DNA of 64,000 nt from Apostichopus japonicus (lineage: Eukaryota; Echinodermata; Holothuroidea; Aspidochirotida; Stichopodidae). Shown here one piece after another: positions 44,611 through 58,188 of this stretch. Location of the stretch: assembly GCF_037975245.1 (NCBI RefSeq), contig NC_092570.1, positions 701,501-765,500 on the forward strand, written 5' to 3'. A program made the position numbers and the translations under genes. A model generated the notes under the pieces. That model searched no databases. It worked only from the letters and a program-made list of their open reading frames with translations, and was not told the DNA's origin. Position 1 is the first letter of the stretch. Each line of letters begins with the position of its first letter.

Positions 44611-44779
44611 AAACGCAAAATTAGAATAAAAATAAAATAAGAACAATAAGAATAGAAACGTGAATAATAAGGTTGAAATGGGGAAAATACATTCAAATTA
44701 AAGCATATATCACATGCACCTAACGCTATTGAAGTTTACATGATGATTATTTCAGACCTACATTCAATAATATAAACAT

Positions 44780-47700
44780 AACTTTTCGCCCAAATTTGAC
44801 AGTTTTGTAAGGCGGTTTTCAAGTTTTGGCCAAAATCACGACCTTTTCGATTCTTCCCAAAATCATGCGTAGGAATTAGAGCGTCATTCTGATTATATAG
44901 CTGCGATAATATTGTTACTATTCGTCTCAATATAAGAGAAAAATGATATTTAATCATAATTTTTCATTGTAATGAAAGCATGTTCACACATTCCTTATCC
45001 GGCTTTAAGCTTTATAGAATACGACCTTAAATTGAGAATAACCGCAATTTGGGCTTCAGGAGTTCATAAAGAGTAATCCCGATCAAATTTCAGAAATTTC
45101 AATTTTTAGCCCAAATTTGACAATTTTGTAAGGCTATACCCTTATGGTTTTTTCAATTTTTGGCCAAAATCACGACCTTTTCGATTCTTCCCAAAATCAT
45201 GTGTAGGAATTAGAGCGTCATTCTGATTATATAGCTGCGATAATATCGTTACTATTCGTCTCAATATAAGAGAAAAATGATATTTAATCATAATTTTTCA
45301 TTGTAATGAAAGCATGTTCACACATTCCTTATCCGGCTTTAAGCTTTATAGAATACGACCTTAAATTGAGAATAACCGCAATTTGGGCGTCAGCAGTTCA
45401 TAAAGAGTAATCCCGATCAAATTTCAGAAATTTCATTTTTAGCCCAAATTTGACAATTTTGTAAGGCTATACCCTTATGGTTTTTTCAATTTTTGGCCAA
45501 AATCACGACCTTTTCGATTCTTCCCAAAATCATGCGTAGGAATTAGAGCGTCATTCTGATTATATAGCTGCGATAATATCGTTACTATTCGTCTCAATAT
45601 AAGAGAAAAATGATATTTAATCATAATTTTTCATTGTAATGAAAGCATGTTCACACATTCCTTATCCGGCTTTAAGCTTTATAGAATACGACCTTAAATT
45701 GAGAATAACCGCAATTTGGGCGTCAGCAGTTCATAAAGAGTAATCCCGATCAAATTTCAGAAATTTCATTTTTAGCCCAAATTTGACAATTTTGTAAGGC
45801 TATACCCTTATGGTTTTTTCAATTTTTGGCCAAAATCACGACCTTTTCGATTCTTCCCAAAATCATGCGTAGGAATTAGAGCGTCATTCTGATTATATAG
45901 CTGCGATAATATCGTTACTATTCGTCTCAATATAAGAGAAAAATGATATTTAATCATAATTTTTCATTGTAATGAAAGCATGTTCACACATTCCTTATCC
46001 GGCTTTAAGCTTTATAGAATACGACCTTAAACTGAGAATAACCGCAATTTGGGCTTCAGGAGTTCATAAAGAGTAATCCCGATCAAATTTCAGAAATTTC
46101 AATTTTTAGCCCAAATTTGACAATTTTGTAAGGCTATACCCTTATGGTTTTTTCAATTTTTGGCCAAAATCACGACCTTTTCGATTCTTCCCAAAATCAT
46201 GCGTAGGAATTAGAGCGTCATTCTGATTATATAGCTGCGATAATATCGTTACTATTCGTCTCAATATAAGAGAAAAATGATATTTAATCATAATTTTTCA
46301 TTGTAATGAAAGCATGTTCACACATTCCTTATCCGGCTTTAAGCTTTATAGAATACGACCTTAAACTGAGAATAACCGCAATTTGGGCTTCAGGAGTTCA
46401 TAAAGAGTAATCCCGATCAAATTTCAGAAATTTCAATTTTTAGCCCAAATTTGACAATTTTGTAAGGCTATACCCTTATGGTTTTTTCAATTTTTGGCCA
46501 AAATCACGACCTTTTCGATTCTTCCCAAAATCATGCGTAGGAATTAGAGCGTCATTCTGATTATATAGCTGCGATAATATCGTTACTATTCGTCTCAATA
46601 TAAGAGAAAAATGATATTTAATCATAATTTTTCATTGTAATGAAAGCATGTTCACACATTCCTTATCCGGCTTTAAAGCTTTATAGAATACGACCTTAAA
46701 TTGAGAATAACCGCAATTTGGGCGTCAGCAGTTCATAAAGAGTAATCCCGATCAAATTTCAGAAATTTCATTTTTAGCCCAAATTTGACAATTTTGTAAG
46801 GCTATACCCTTATGGTTTTTTCAATTTTTGGCCAAAATCACGACCTTTTCGATTCTTCCCAAAATCATGCGTAGGAATTAGAGCGTCATTCTGATTATAT
46901 AGCTGCGATAATATCGTTACTATTCGTCTCAATATAAGAGAAAAATGATATTTAATCATAATTTTTCATTGTAATGAAAGCATGTTCACACATTCCTTAT
47001 CCGGCTTTAAAGCTTTATAGAATACGACCTTAAATTGAGAATAACCGCAATTTGGGCGTCAGCAGTTCATAAAGAGTAATCCCGATCAAATTTCAGAAAT
47101 TTCATTTTTAGCCCAAATTTGACAATTTTGTAAGGCTATACCCTTATGGTTTTTTCAATTTTTGGCCAAAATCACGACCTTTTCGATTCTTCCCAAAATC
47201 ATGCGTAGGAATTAGAGCGTCATTCTGATTATATAGCTGCGATAATATCGTTACTATTCGTCTCAATATAAGAGAAAAATGATATTTAATCATAATTTTT
47301 CATTGTAATGAAAGCATGTTCACACATTCCTTATCCGGCTTTAAAGCTTTATAGAATACGACCTTAAATTGAGAATAACCGCAATTTGGGCGTCAGCAGT
47401 TCATAAAGAGTAATCCCGATCAAATTTCAGAAATTTCATTTTTAGCCCAAATTTGACAATTTTGTAAGGCTATACCCTTATGGTTTTTTCAATTTTTGGC
47501 CAAAATCACGACCTTTTCGATTCTTCCCAAAATCATGCGTAGGAATTAGAGCGTCATTCTGATTATATAGCTGCGATAATATCGTTACTATTCGTCTCAA
47601 TATAAGAGAAAAATGATATTTAATCATAATTTTTCATTGTAATGAAAGCATGTTCACACATTCCTTATCCGGCTTTAAGCTTTATAGAATACGACCTTAA

Positions 47701-50700
47701 ACTGAGAATAACCGCAATTTGGGCTTCAGGAGTTCATAAAGAGTAATCCCGATCAAATTTCAGAAATTTCAATTTTTAGCCCAAATTTGACAATTTTGTA
47801 AGGCTATACCCTTATGGTTTTTTCAATTTTTGGCCAAAATCACGACCTTTTCGATTCTTCCCAAAATCATGCGTAGGAATTAGAGCGTCATTCTGATTAT
47901 ATAGCTGCGATAATATCGTTACTATTCGTCTCAATATAAGAGAAAAATGATATTTAATCATAATTTTTCATTGTAATGAAAGCATGTTCACACATTCCTT
48001 ATCCGGCTTTAAAGCTTTATAGAATACGACCTTAAATTGAGAATAACCGCAATTTGGGCGTCAGCAGTTCATAAAGAGTAATCCCGATCAAATTTCAGAA
48101 ATTTCATTTTTAGCCCAAATTTGACAATTTTGTAAGGCTATACCCTTATGGTTTTTTCAATTTTTGGCCAAAATCACGACCTTTTCGATTCTTCCCAAAA
48201 TCATGCGTAGGAATTAGAGCGTCATTCTGATTATATAGCTGCGATAATATCGTTACTATTCGTCTCAATATAAGAGAAAAATGATATTTAATCATAATTT
48301 TTCATTGTAATGAAAGCATGTTCACACATTCCTTATCCGGCTTTAAAGCTTTATAGAATACGACCTTAAATTGAGAATAACCGCAATTTGGGCGTCAGCA
48401 GTTCATAAAGAGTAATCCCGATCAAATTTCAGAAATTTCATTTTTAGCCCAAATTTGACAATTTTGTAAGGCTATACCCTTATGGTTTTTTCAATTTTTG
48501 GCCAAAATCACGACCTTTTCGATTCTTCCCAAAATCATGCGTAGGAATTAGAGCGTCATTCTGATTATATAGCTGCGATAATATCGTTACTATTCGTCTC
48601 AATATAAGAGAAAAATGATATTTAATCATAATTTTTCATTGTAATGAAAGCATGTTCACACATTCCTTATCCGGCTTTAAGCTTTATAGAATACGACCTT
48701 AAACTGAGAATAACCGCAATTTGGGCTTCAGGAGTTCATAAAGAGTAATCCCGATCAAATTTCAGAAATTTCAATTTTTAGCCCAAATTTGACAATTTTG
48801 TAAGGCTATACCCTTATGGTTTTTTCAATTTTTGGCCAAAATCACGACCTTTTCGATTCTTCCCAAAATCATGCGTAGGAATTAGAGCGTCATTCTGATT
48901 ATATAGCTGCGATAATATCGTTACTATTCGTCTCAATATAAGAGAAAAATGATATTTAATCATAATTTTTCATTGTAATGAAAGCATGTTCACACATTCC
49001 TTATCCGGCTTTAAAGCTTTATAGAATACGACCTTAAATTGAGAATAACCGCAATTTGGGCGTCAGCAGTTCATAAAGAGTAATCCCGATCAAATTTCAG
49101 AAATTTCATTTTTAGCCCAAATTTGACAATTTTGTAAGGCTATACCCTTATGGTTTTTTCAATTTTTGGCCAAAATCACGACCTTTTCGATTCTTCCCAA
49201 AATCATGCGTAGGAATTAGAGCGTCATTCTGATTATATAGCTGCGATAATATCGTTACTATTCGTCTCAATATAAGAGAAAAATGATATTTAATCATAAT
49301 TTTTCATTGTAATGAAAGCATGTTCACACATTCCTTATCCGGCTTTAAAGCTTTATAGAATACGACCTTAAATTGAGAATAACCGCAATTTGGGCGTCAG
49401 CAGTTCATAAAGAGTAATCCCGATCAAATTTCAGAAATTTCATTTTTAGCCCAAATTTGACAATTTTGTAAGGCTATACCCTTATGGTTTTTTCAATTTT
49501 TGGCCAAAATCACGACCTTTTCGATTCTTCCCAAAATCATGCGTAGGAATTAGAGCGTCATTCTGATTATATAGCTGCGATAATATCGTTACTATTCGTC
49601 TCAATATAAGAGAAAAATGATATTTAATCATAATTTTTCATTGTAATGAAAGCATGTTCACACATTCCTTATCCGGCTTTAAAGCTTTATAGAATACGAC
49701 CTTAAATTGAGAATAACCGCAATTTGGGCGTCAGCAGTTCATAAAGAGTAATCCCGATCAAATTTCAGAAATTTCATTTTTAGCCCAAATTTGACAATTT
49801 TGTAAGGCTATACCCTTATGGTTTTTTCAATTTTTGGCCAAAATCACGACCTTTTCGATTCTTCCCAAAATCATGCGTAGGAATTAGAGCGTCATTCTGA
49901 TTATATAGCTGCGATAATATCGTTACTATTCGTCTCAATATAAGAGAAAAATGATATTTAATCATAATTTTTCATTGTAATGAAAGCATGTTCACACATT
50001 CCTTATCCGGCTTTAAAGCTTTATAGAATACGACCTTAAATTGAGAATAACCGCAATTTGGGCGTCAGCAGTTCATAAAGAGTAATCCCGATCAAATTTC
50101 AGAAATTTCATTTTTAGCCCAAATTTGACAATTTTGTAAGGCTATACCCTTATGGTTTTTTCAATTTTTGGCCAAAATCACGACCTTTTCGATTCTTCCC
50201 AAAATCATGCGTAGGAATTAGAGCGTCATTCTGATTATATAGCTGCGATAATATCGTTACTATTCGTCTCAATATAAGAGAAAAATGATATTTAATCATA
50301 ATTTTTCATTGTAATGAAAGCATGTTCACACATTCCTTATCCGGCTTTAAGCTTTAAAGAATACGACCTTAAATTGAGAATAACCGCAATTTGGGCTTCA
50401 GGAGTTCATAAAGAGTAATCCCGATCAAATTTCAGAAATTTCAATTTTTAGCCCAAATTTGACAATTTTGTAAGGTTATACCCTTATGGTTTTTTCAATT
50501 TTAGGCCAAAATCACGACCTTTTCGATTCTTCCCAAAATCATGCGTAGGAATTAGAGCGTCATTCTGATTATATAGCTGCGATAATATCGTTACTATTCG
50601 TCTCAATATAAGAGAAAAATGATATTTAATCATAATTTTTCATTGTAATGAAAGCATGTTCACACATTCCTTATCCGGCTTTAAGCTTTAAAGAATACGA

Positions 50701-53700
50701 CCTTAAATTGAAAATAACCGCAATTTGGGCGTCAGGAGTTCATAAAGAGTAATCCCGATCAAATTTCAGAAATTTCATTTTTAGCCCAAATTTGACAATT
50801 TTGTAAGGCTATACCCTTATGGTTTTTTCAATTTTTGGCCAAAATCACGACCTTTTCGATTCTTCCCAAAATCATGCGTAGGAATTAGAGCGTCATTCTG
50901 ATTATATAGCTGCGATAATATCGTTACTATTCGTCTCAATATAAGAGAAAAATGATATTTAATCATAATTTTTCATTGTAATGAAAGCATGTTCACACAT
51001 TCCTTATCCGGCTTTAAGCTTTAAAGAATACGACCTTAAATTGAAAATAACCGCAATTTGGGCGTCAGGAGTTCATAAAGAGTAATCCCGATCAAATTTC
51101 AGAAATTTCATTTTTAGCCCAAATTTGACAATTTTGTAAGGCTATACCCTTATGGTTTTTTCAATTTTTGGCCAAAATCACGACCTTTTCGATTCTTCCC
51201 AAAATCATGCGTAGGAATTAGAGCGTCATTCTGATTATATAGCTGCGATAATATCGTTACTATTCGTCTCAATATAAGAGAAAAATGATATTTAATCATA
51301 ATTTTTCATTGTAATGAAAGCATGTTCACACATTCCTTATCCGGCTTTAAGCTTTAAAGAATACGACCTTAAATTGAGAAAAACCGCAATTTGGGCGTCA
51401 GGAGTTCATAAAGAGTAATCCCGATCAAATTTCAGAAATTTCAATTTTTAGCCCAAATTTGACAATTTTGTAAGGCTATACCCTTATGGTTTTTTCAATT
51501 TTTGGCCAAAATCACGACCTTTTCGATTCTTCCCAAAATCATGCGTAGGAATTAGAGCGTCATTCTGATTATATAGCTGCGATAATATCGTTACTATTCG
51601 TCTCAATATAAGAGAAAAATGATATTTAATCATAACTTTTTATTGTAATGAAAGCATGTTCACACATTCCTTATCCGGCTTTAAGCTTTATAGAATACAA
51701 CGTTAAATTGAGAATAACCGCAATTTGGGCTTCAGGAGTTCATAAAGAGTAATCCCGATCAAATTTCAGAAATTTCAATTTTTAGCCCAAATTTGACAAT
51801 TTTGTAAGGCTATACCCTTATGGTTTTTTCAATTTTAGGCCAAAATCACGACCTATTCGATTCTTCCCAAAATCATGCGTAGGAATTAGAGCGTCAATCT
51901 GATTATATAGCTGCGATAATATCGTTACTATTCGTCTCAATATAAGAGAAAAATGATATTTAATCATAATTTTTCATTGTAATGAAAGCATGTTCACACA
52001 TTCCTTATCCGGCTTTAAAGCTTTATAGAATACGACCTTAAATTGAGAATAACCGCAATTTGGGCGTCAGCAGTTCATAAAGAGTAATCCCGATCAAATT
52101 TCAGAAATTTCATTTTTAGCCCAAATTTGACAATTTTGTAAGGCTATACCCTTATGGTTTTTTCAATTTTTGGCCAAAATCACGACCTTTTCGATTCTTC
52201 CCAAAATCATGCGTAGGAATTAGAGCGTCATTCTGATTATATAGCTGCGATAATATCGTTACTATTCGTCTCAATATAAGAGAAAAATGATATTTAATCA
52301 TAATTTTTCATTGTAATGAAAGCATGTTCACACATTCCTTATCCGGCTTTAAAGCTTTATAGAATACGACCTTAAATTGAGAATAACCGCAATTTGGGCG
52401 TCAGCAGTTCATAAAGAGTAATCCCGATCAAATTTCAGAAATTTCATTTTTAGCCCAAATTTGACAATTTTGTAAGGCTATACCCTTATGGTTTTTTCAA
52501 TTTTTGGCCAAAATCACGACCTTTTCGATTCTTCCCAAAATCATGCGTAGGAATTAGAGCGTCATTCTGATTATATAGCTGCGATAATATCGTTACTATT
52601 CGTCTCAATATAAGAGAAAAATGATATTTAATCATAATTTTTCATTGTAATGAAAGCATGTTCACACATTCCTTATCCGGCTTTAAGCTTTATAGAATAC
52701 GACCTTAAATTGAGAATAACCGCAATTTGGGCTTCAGGAGTTCATAAAGAGTAATCCCGATCAAATTTCAGAAATTTCAATTTTTAGCCCAAATTTGACA
52801 ATTTTGTAAGGCTATACCCTTATGGTTTTTTCAATTTTAGGCCAAAATCACGACCTTTTCGATTCTTCCCAAAATCATGCGTAGGAATTAGAGCGTCATT
52901 CTGATTATATAGCTGCGATAATATCGTTACTATTCGTCTCAATATAAGAGAAAAATGATATTTAATCATAATTTTTCATTGTAATGAAAGCATGTTCACA
53001 CATTCCTTATCCGGCTTTAAGCTTTAAAGAATACGACCTTAAATTGAAAATAACCGCAATTTGGGCGTCAGGAGTTCATAAAGAGTAATCCCGATCAAAT
53101 TTCAGAAATTTCATTTTTAGCCCAAATTTGACAATTTTGTAAGGCTATACCCTTATGGTTTTTTCAATTTTTGGCCAAAATCACGACCTTTTCGATTCTT
53201 CCCAAAATCATGCGTAGGAATTAGAGCGTCATTCTGATTATATAGCTGCGATAATATCGTTACTATTCGTCTCAATATAAGAGAAAAATGATATTTAATC
53301 ATAATTTTTCATTGTAATGAAAGCATGTTCACACATTCCTTATCCGGCTTTAAGCTTTAAAGAATACGACCTTAAATTGAGAAAAACCGCAATTTGGGCG
53401 TCAGGAGTTCATAAAGAGTAATCACGATCAAATTTCAGAAATTTCAATTTTTAGCCCAAATTTGACAATTTTGTAAGGCTATACCCTTATGGTTTTTTCA
53501 ATTTTTGGCCAAAATCACGACCTTTTCGATTCTTCCCAAAATCATGCGTAGGAATTAGAGCGTCATTCTGATTATATAGCTGCGATAATATCGTTACTAT
53601 TCGTCTCAATATAAGAGAAAAATGATATTTAATCATAACTTTTTATTGTAATGAAAGCATGTTCACACATTCCTTATCCGGCTTTAAGCTTTATAGAATA

Positions 53701-54075
53701 CAACGTTAAATTGAGAATAACCGCAATTTGGGCTTCAGGAGTTCATAAAGAGTAATCCCGATCAAATTTCAGAAATTTCAATTTTTAGCCCAAATTTGAC
53801 AATTTTGTAAGGCTATACCCTTATGGTTTTTTCAATTTTAGGCCAAAATCACGACCTATTTGATTCTTCCCAAAATCATGCGTAGGAATTAGAGCGTCAA
53901 TCTGATTATATAGCTGCGATAATATCGTTACTATTCGTCTCAATATAAGAGAAAAATGATATTTAATAGTATTTTTGTCCATTGTTATGTAAGCATGTTT
54001 TCGCATAGAATACGACTTTAAATTGAGAATGACCGCAACTTGGGCTTCAGTGGTTCATAAAGAGTATCCCAATCA
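44780..54075. repeat. Satellite array, about 28 copies of a 333-334 base unit
   Basis: The marker GCGTCATTCTGATTATATAG recurs at 44881, 45215, 45548, 45881, 46215, 46549 and onward to 53894, that is 28 occurrences spaced 333-334 bases. Interior copies differ at only a few positions. Variant sites include GGGCTTCAGGAG or GGGCGTCAGCAG, AAGCTTTATAG, AAAGCTTTATAG or AAGCTTTAAAG, and AAATTGAG or AAACTGAG. First and last copies are truncated and diverged. No coding function: minus-strand open frames are short and appear only in some copies. Confidence 0.97.
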
Positions 54076-57000
54076 AACCACGGCATAACTCGCCCAGAAA
54101 TTGAGGGAGGCGCTCACAGAACAGTGATGGAGTCACGCACTTTCCTGAAAATATAAGTATTCATTAGCAGATCTCTTCAAAGAGCCAATCACAAGTGATT
54201 CAGAAATTCTCATGTAAGCTCCGCCTACTTCCTTGCAGCGTCATGATTAAACTGCTGTCGTTTAGATATGAAGATTAATCTGGTGTCTGCAATCTCACTG
54301 TTCTGGAAGGCTTAAACTTAGACGTTAAAAGCACTTTATTGAAATTCGTCCTTAATAAGATTTTGTGTCCCACAAATAATGTATTGTTTTGTTACACTTG
54401 CTAAGCTTGTATTTATCTTGTACGTAAATCATGTATTTATGTACTTCAACATTCCATCATATATTGTACCACAATCTTGTGACAAATTCAATTAAAAAAT
54501 GCAATTTTAAGATTTGAAATGTTCCTTGACATTTTAACCTAATCAACAGCTGAGAACAATTCTTGAGGACATTCTTTAAAGCTTGAGTTGCACAATACTA
54601 TAACAGTTAGTGTTAAATTGTTATCTCATAGATCTACCAGTAGTCCCTGACAATGTTCACACAAAAGCTTTAATGGAGCTGCGATCTATCTGTCAAAGCT
54701 GTGTCCATGGTGAAAGGGTATGATGACTTGCGCAAAAAGAAACGTCTAATGCCGGTAATCTGACCTAGTTTCGAATGAGGTGTAACAGAAGTGTTAGACA
54801 CCACCATCGATCCCAGAAAATACACACACAGCTTGCTACCGCAGGTAATTAGACACTAGTGTATAGTCATTACAAACAGCTGCGGTCAATACCCACAGCA
54901 CAGTGTATAAACAATACAGAGATGGACATCTCAGAGATCAAGGTATCACGTTTCGTTACTGTCTGCATTTTGTAGCGACACGAACAAAACGTCACTTGGA
55001 AGCAACAGCAAGTTAACTTTTTCAGATGGCCGCACGCAGTTTGGGGCGTGTCTTCAATGCCTTTAAGTCTAGGTAGCATTTATACCCAGGGTTACTTTGT
55101 AGGTACCAGTTCTTAAGGAAACCATCACGACTTGAGTGTAAATAAATATTTTGCGCTTGCTGTTGGAAGTGGCATTGCCAACGTTTTGCAAAATAATGAG
55201 AAAAAATAAATCTGGATTTAGAAAATCATATTGTTTTCAATGGCTCCTTTTTCATGAGCATGCTGATCAAAATTTAAAAATATTTGCAAAATTTTCGAAA
55301 AACTTAAAACGAAAACATAAAAAAATTAAGATCTGGTACAAAAACATAAAAAATTTAAGATCTGGTAGAAGACTGTATAAAATCTTGCATCCAATAACAA
55401 ATAATTCATCATAGTCATACTATCATGATAATCATAGAAGTGGTTCATATTTCATGATATTTATAAATCAGAAAAATTATATTTCAGGTGATGTGATGAA
55501 AGGGTGAGTTGTAAATAACAGAAAAATGAATATCTGCTTGAAGATGGAATCTTGCGTGCAATAACAATAATTCATCTTAGTCTTATCTCATAATAGATAT
55601 AGTAGCAATTCATATTTCATGATATTTATAAATCAGAAGAATTATATTTCAGGTCATACGATGAACTGTGAGTTGTAAATAAATGACATTACATTCCTGT
55701 TAAAACACATTTAAATAATAATCAGGCAGTTATTTTTATGATGCTTAAGCGACCATTCAGAACAAGAATGAGGGAGAAGCAGGCAAGGGCTTATGGATCA
55801 CACCTTTCACATTGGGTGGCATCCAATCCAACATTTTAACTCAAATTTTGGAATTTCAGATGGGAAAACCGTAGATTGTTTTTGGATGAAACTATTTAAG
55901 GTAACCCCGAACCTCATGATTGCCAAGCCTCATTGCTTCAAATGCCTTTGTCCAATCAGCAACAACACAGGTTTCAATTTAAAGATGATTTCAGAAAACT
56001 AAATTAAATTTCTGCTTTGGAGGAACTTCTTTCTTGGACGGGTACATCACATCCAAAGTTTTTCTGATTAAATTTCATGAGATGTCAAAAATAGAATCCA
56101 TTTACTGTAATGCAAGGCAAGCAACATTAACCAACAATACAAATGCATTTAACACACTGTGCAAGCAACAAGGAGAATGGGACAGAGACACTACCAGAAC
56201 AGGTTACCGTGGAAACTGAATATCTTCATGAAGAAATATTAAATCCCACCAAAGACAAGAATTATTTTCATTTAGTTATGTGCCAGTTAAACTCACAGCC
56301 TGCTTAACATGCAGTTGGTATTACAAGACACAGAATATAACAAATTGTACTTTATTATAATCTACAAACGGGGCATGGTGGTCACCATATAGTTATACAA
56401 TAAACCTACAGAATGTAAGCTTTCAAGCCAGTTTCCTGGAAGTTAAAGATTCCTGAAATCTAATGAGTGAAGCACTCACAAAGATAACACTGGATCCTAA
56501 AATAAACAGACAGGATTGGATTTTTTAAACAATCCATCTTTGCAAATGGGCTAAAAATGGTGGCAAAATATAAAGAAGAAAAAAGTTGTTTTGGTTGGCT
56601 GATAAGTAAGTAGCCAAGTACAGCCAAAATGAATTGTTTGGCCGTTGAGATTTGTAATTGCTTGGTCATCTTTGTAATAAGACTGTATCGTAGGGCATTA
56701 ATATTGATGTTATAAATGCAATTGTGTATAACAACCAAGGTTTTTAATATTTTGAAATCAACTGGTAGGCCTACTCAGTGTGAGAGATGCATATGTGCAA
56801 GCCTGTAACGTCATGTTTACAACTTTCTGAAATACTGACTGTCGCAGACTTAAAATTCATCTTTGTATTCCACAAATAGGGAGAAGAAGGTTTCTTGTGT
56901 GCAAAATACGATGGCTGCATTGTTCAGTAGCAGTAAAAACAGACAAACCAACAATTGTTGTGCCAGACATTAACTAAGACAGCAAACGATAAATCAAAGA

Positions 57001-58188
57001 CAAGGTCTAATTACTTCTGTATGAGTTATACAATAAGTTAAACTATAAAATTTACAAAATAATAACATAATAACTTTAAAACAAGGCCACAGGAGCAATG
57101 TTACTGTATTTCAGGGAGATTTCTTGGAAATGTTGCTTGATATTTCAGATTTTCTAAATTTACTGCATACTTAAAAAGTAATAAAAAAGATTTAAAGGTG
57201 CCTGATGTACAATGTTTTGGACAAAGGCTCCCCCCCCCCCTCCATTCATGCCTGAGCTATGGATCAGGTCCTTTGAAACACTTCATCCACATCACATTAT
57301 GTGGTAGTCTAAATGCCTTTACTCTAGTTCCAGATTGCAACTGCACATTAGTTTCAGCTCTGTGATGAGCTCTGAGATCCATACAGATTTAGTGTCATAA
57401 AACTGTGATAGTGATAAAAAAGTGGACTATCCATGTTGGCAAAAAGGTTAAAACTTTATGAAAAGGTGCAATTTACCGCCCAGCTTTTAATTAAATAGAA
57501 TTACAGGTATGATTAAATTTGCATATGTAAATATATCACAATATACAAAGTACCAACATGCTGTTCTAGTTTTATATCTAAATAAACAAAGAAGCGCAAA
57601 TAATTAACTAATTATCTTTAGTGATTTTGTAGTTCTTTGAAGCTTTAGAATATTTAAAGATCACACATCCTTTGTTTGGCAAATTTAAAATGATGTAAAT
57701 ACTTTATATATCCAGTGTTTTCTCTTTTTTGTCATTAAACCGACCAATATTGAACTCTACTGAAACACTGTGTACTTTGATTTCTTGCATGAATGGTATT
57801 AAAGATTTAACCCGACAAAGGTGTTATAAAAGTAACAAAGAAGCAGAAACAGCGCAGCGTAAAACAAAAAAGAAACAAAGCATCAGAAAGTGGCTAAGAC
57901 CCACCGAAACATCTTGTATTCCCCCTTCATTCTCAAGAGGCACCTTACCTTGCAAACTGCATAAAGAGTCAGAGGTGCTAAATAAAATTGCAAGAAACAG
58001 CGATACACTATTTCACTGAATGAATGACATGGGTAGTGAAAGACTAACACAAACAGGACCAGTCTGACTCTTTTCTGTCGACAGTGAAGTCGATTCTTCT
58101 TATTTTGCATCAGCAAGTACCTTGTGACATCTCTCTACATGTAACTGACATTTAATACCAGTCTGCAAATGTAAGTCATCGTACCTCT
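54076..58188. other. Intergenic region, probably including the 3' UTR of the minus-strand RanBD gene
   Basis: No gene supported on the + strand. CCAATCA near 54185 and CTCCGCC near 54220 look promoter-like but no transcript follows that I can recognise. A tandem duplication lies at 55378-55680, and a run of C near 57231. I could not choose a polyadenylation site for the minus-strand gene; a TTTATT (AATAAA on the minus strand) at 56351-56356 is one weak candidate. Confidence 0.5.
55378..55680. repeat. 165-base tandem duplication
   Basis: CATATTTCATGATATTTATA and the following AATCAGAARAATTATATTTC occur at 55446 and 55611; preceding ATCTTGC..AATAACAA and following GAGTTGTAAATA are also duplicated. 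Confidence 0.88.

Larger units (their letters stand above)
40111..44780. other. Intergenic region between FNDC3 and the satellite array
   Basis: AT-rich, no supported gene on either strand. Contains a G-rich duplicated block (40374-40510), a poly-C run near 41639, a (TA)n tract near 43353-43364 and a non-LTR-like tail at 44535-44610. Confidence 0.6.

Noticed and set aside
44736-44957. Minus-strand frames in the first and last satellite monomers (also 53821-54006)
   Set aside because: They differ between monomers, have no start context or domain, and exist only because edge copies lost stops or gained length.
54180-54240. CCAAT and GC-box-like motifs right of the satellite array
   Set aside because: No following exon or open frame on either strand that I can support as a gene.
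57729-58019. 96-codon + strand frame near the 3' end of the RanBD gene
   Set aside because: No domain, likely antisense to the 3' UTR; composition looks like chance.
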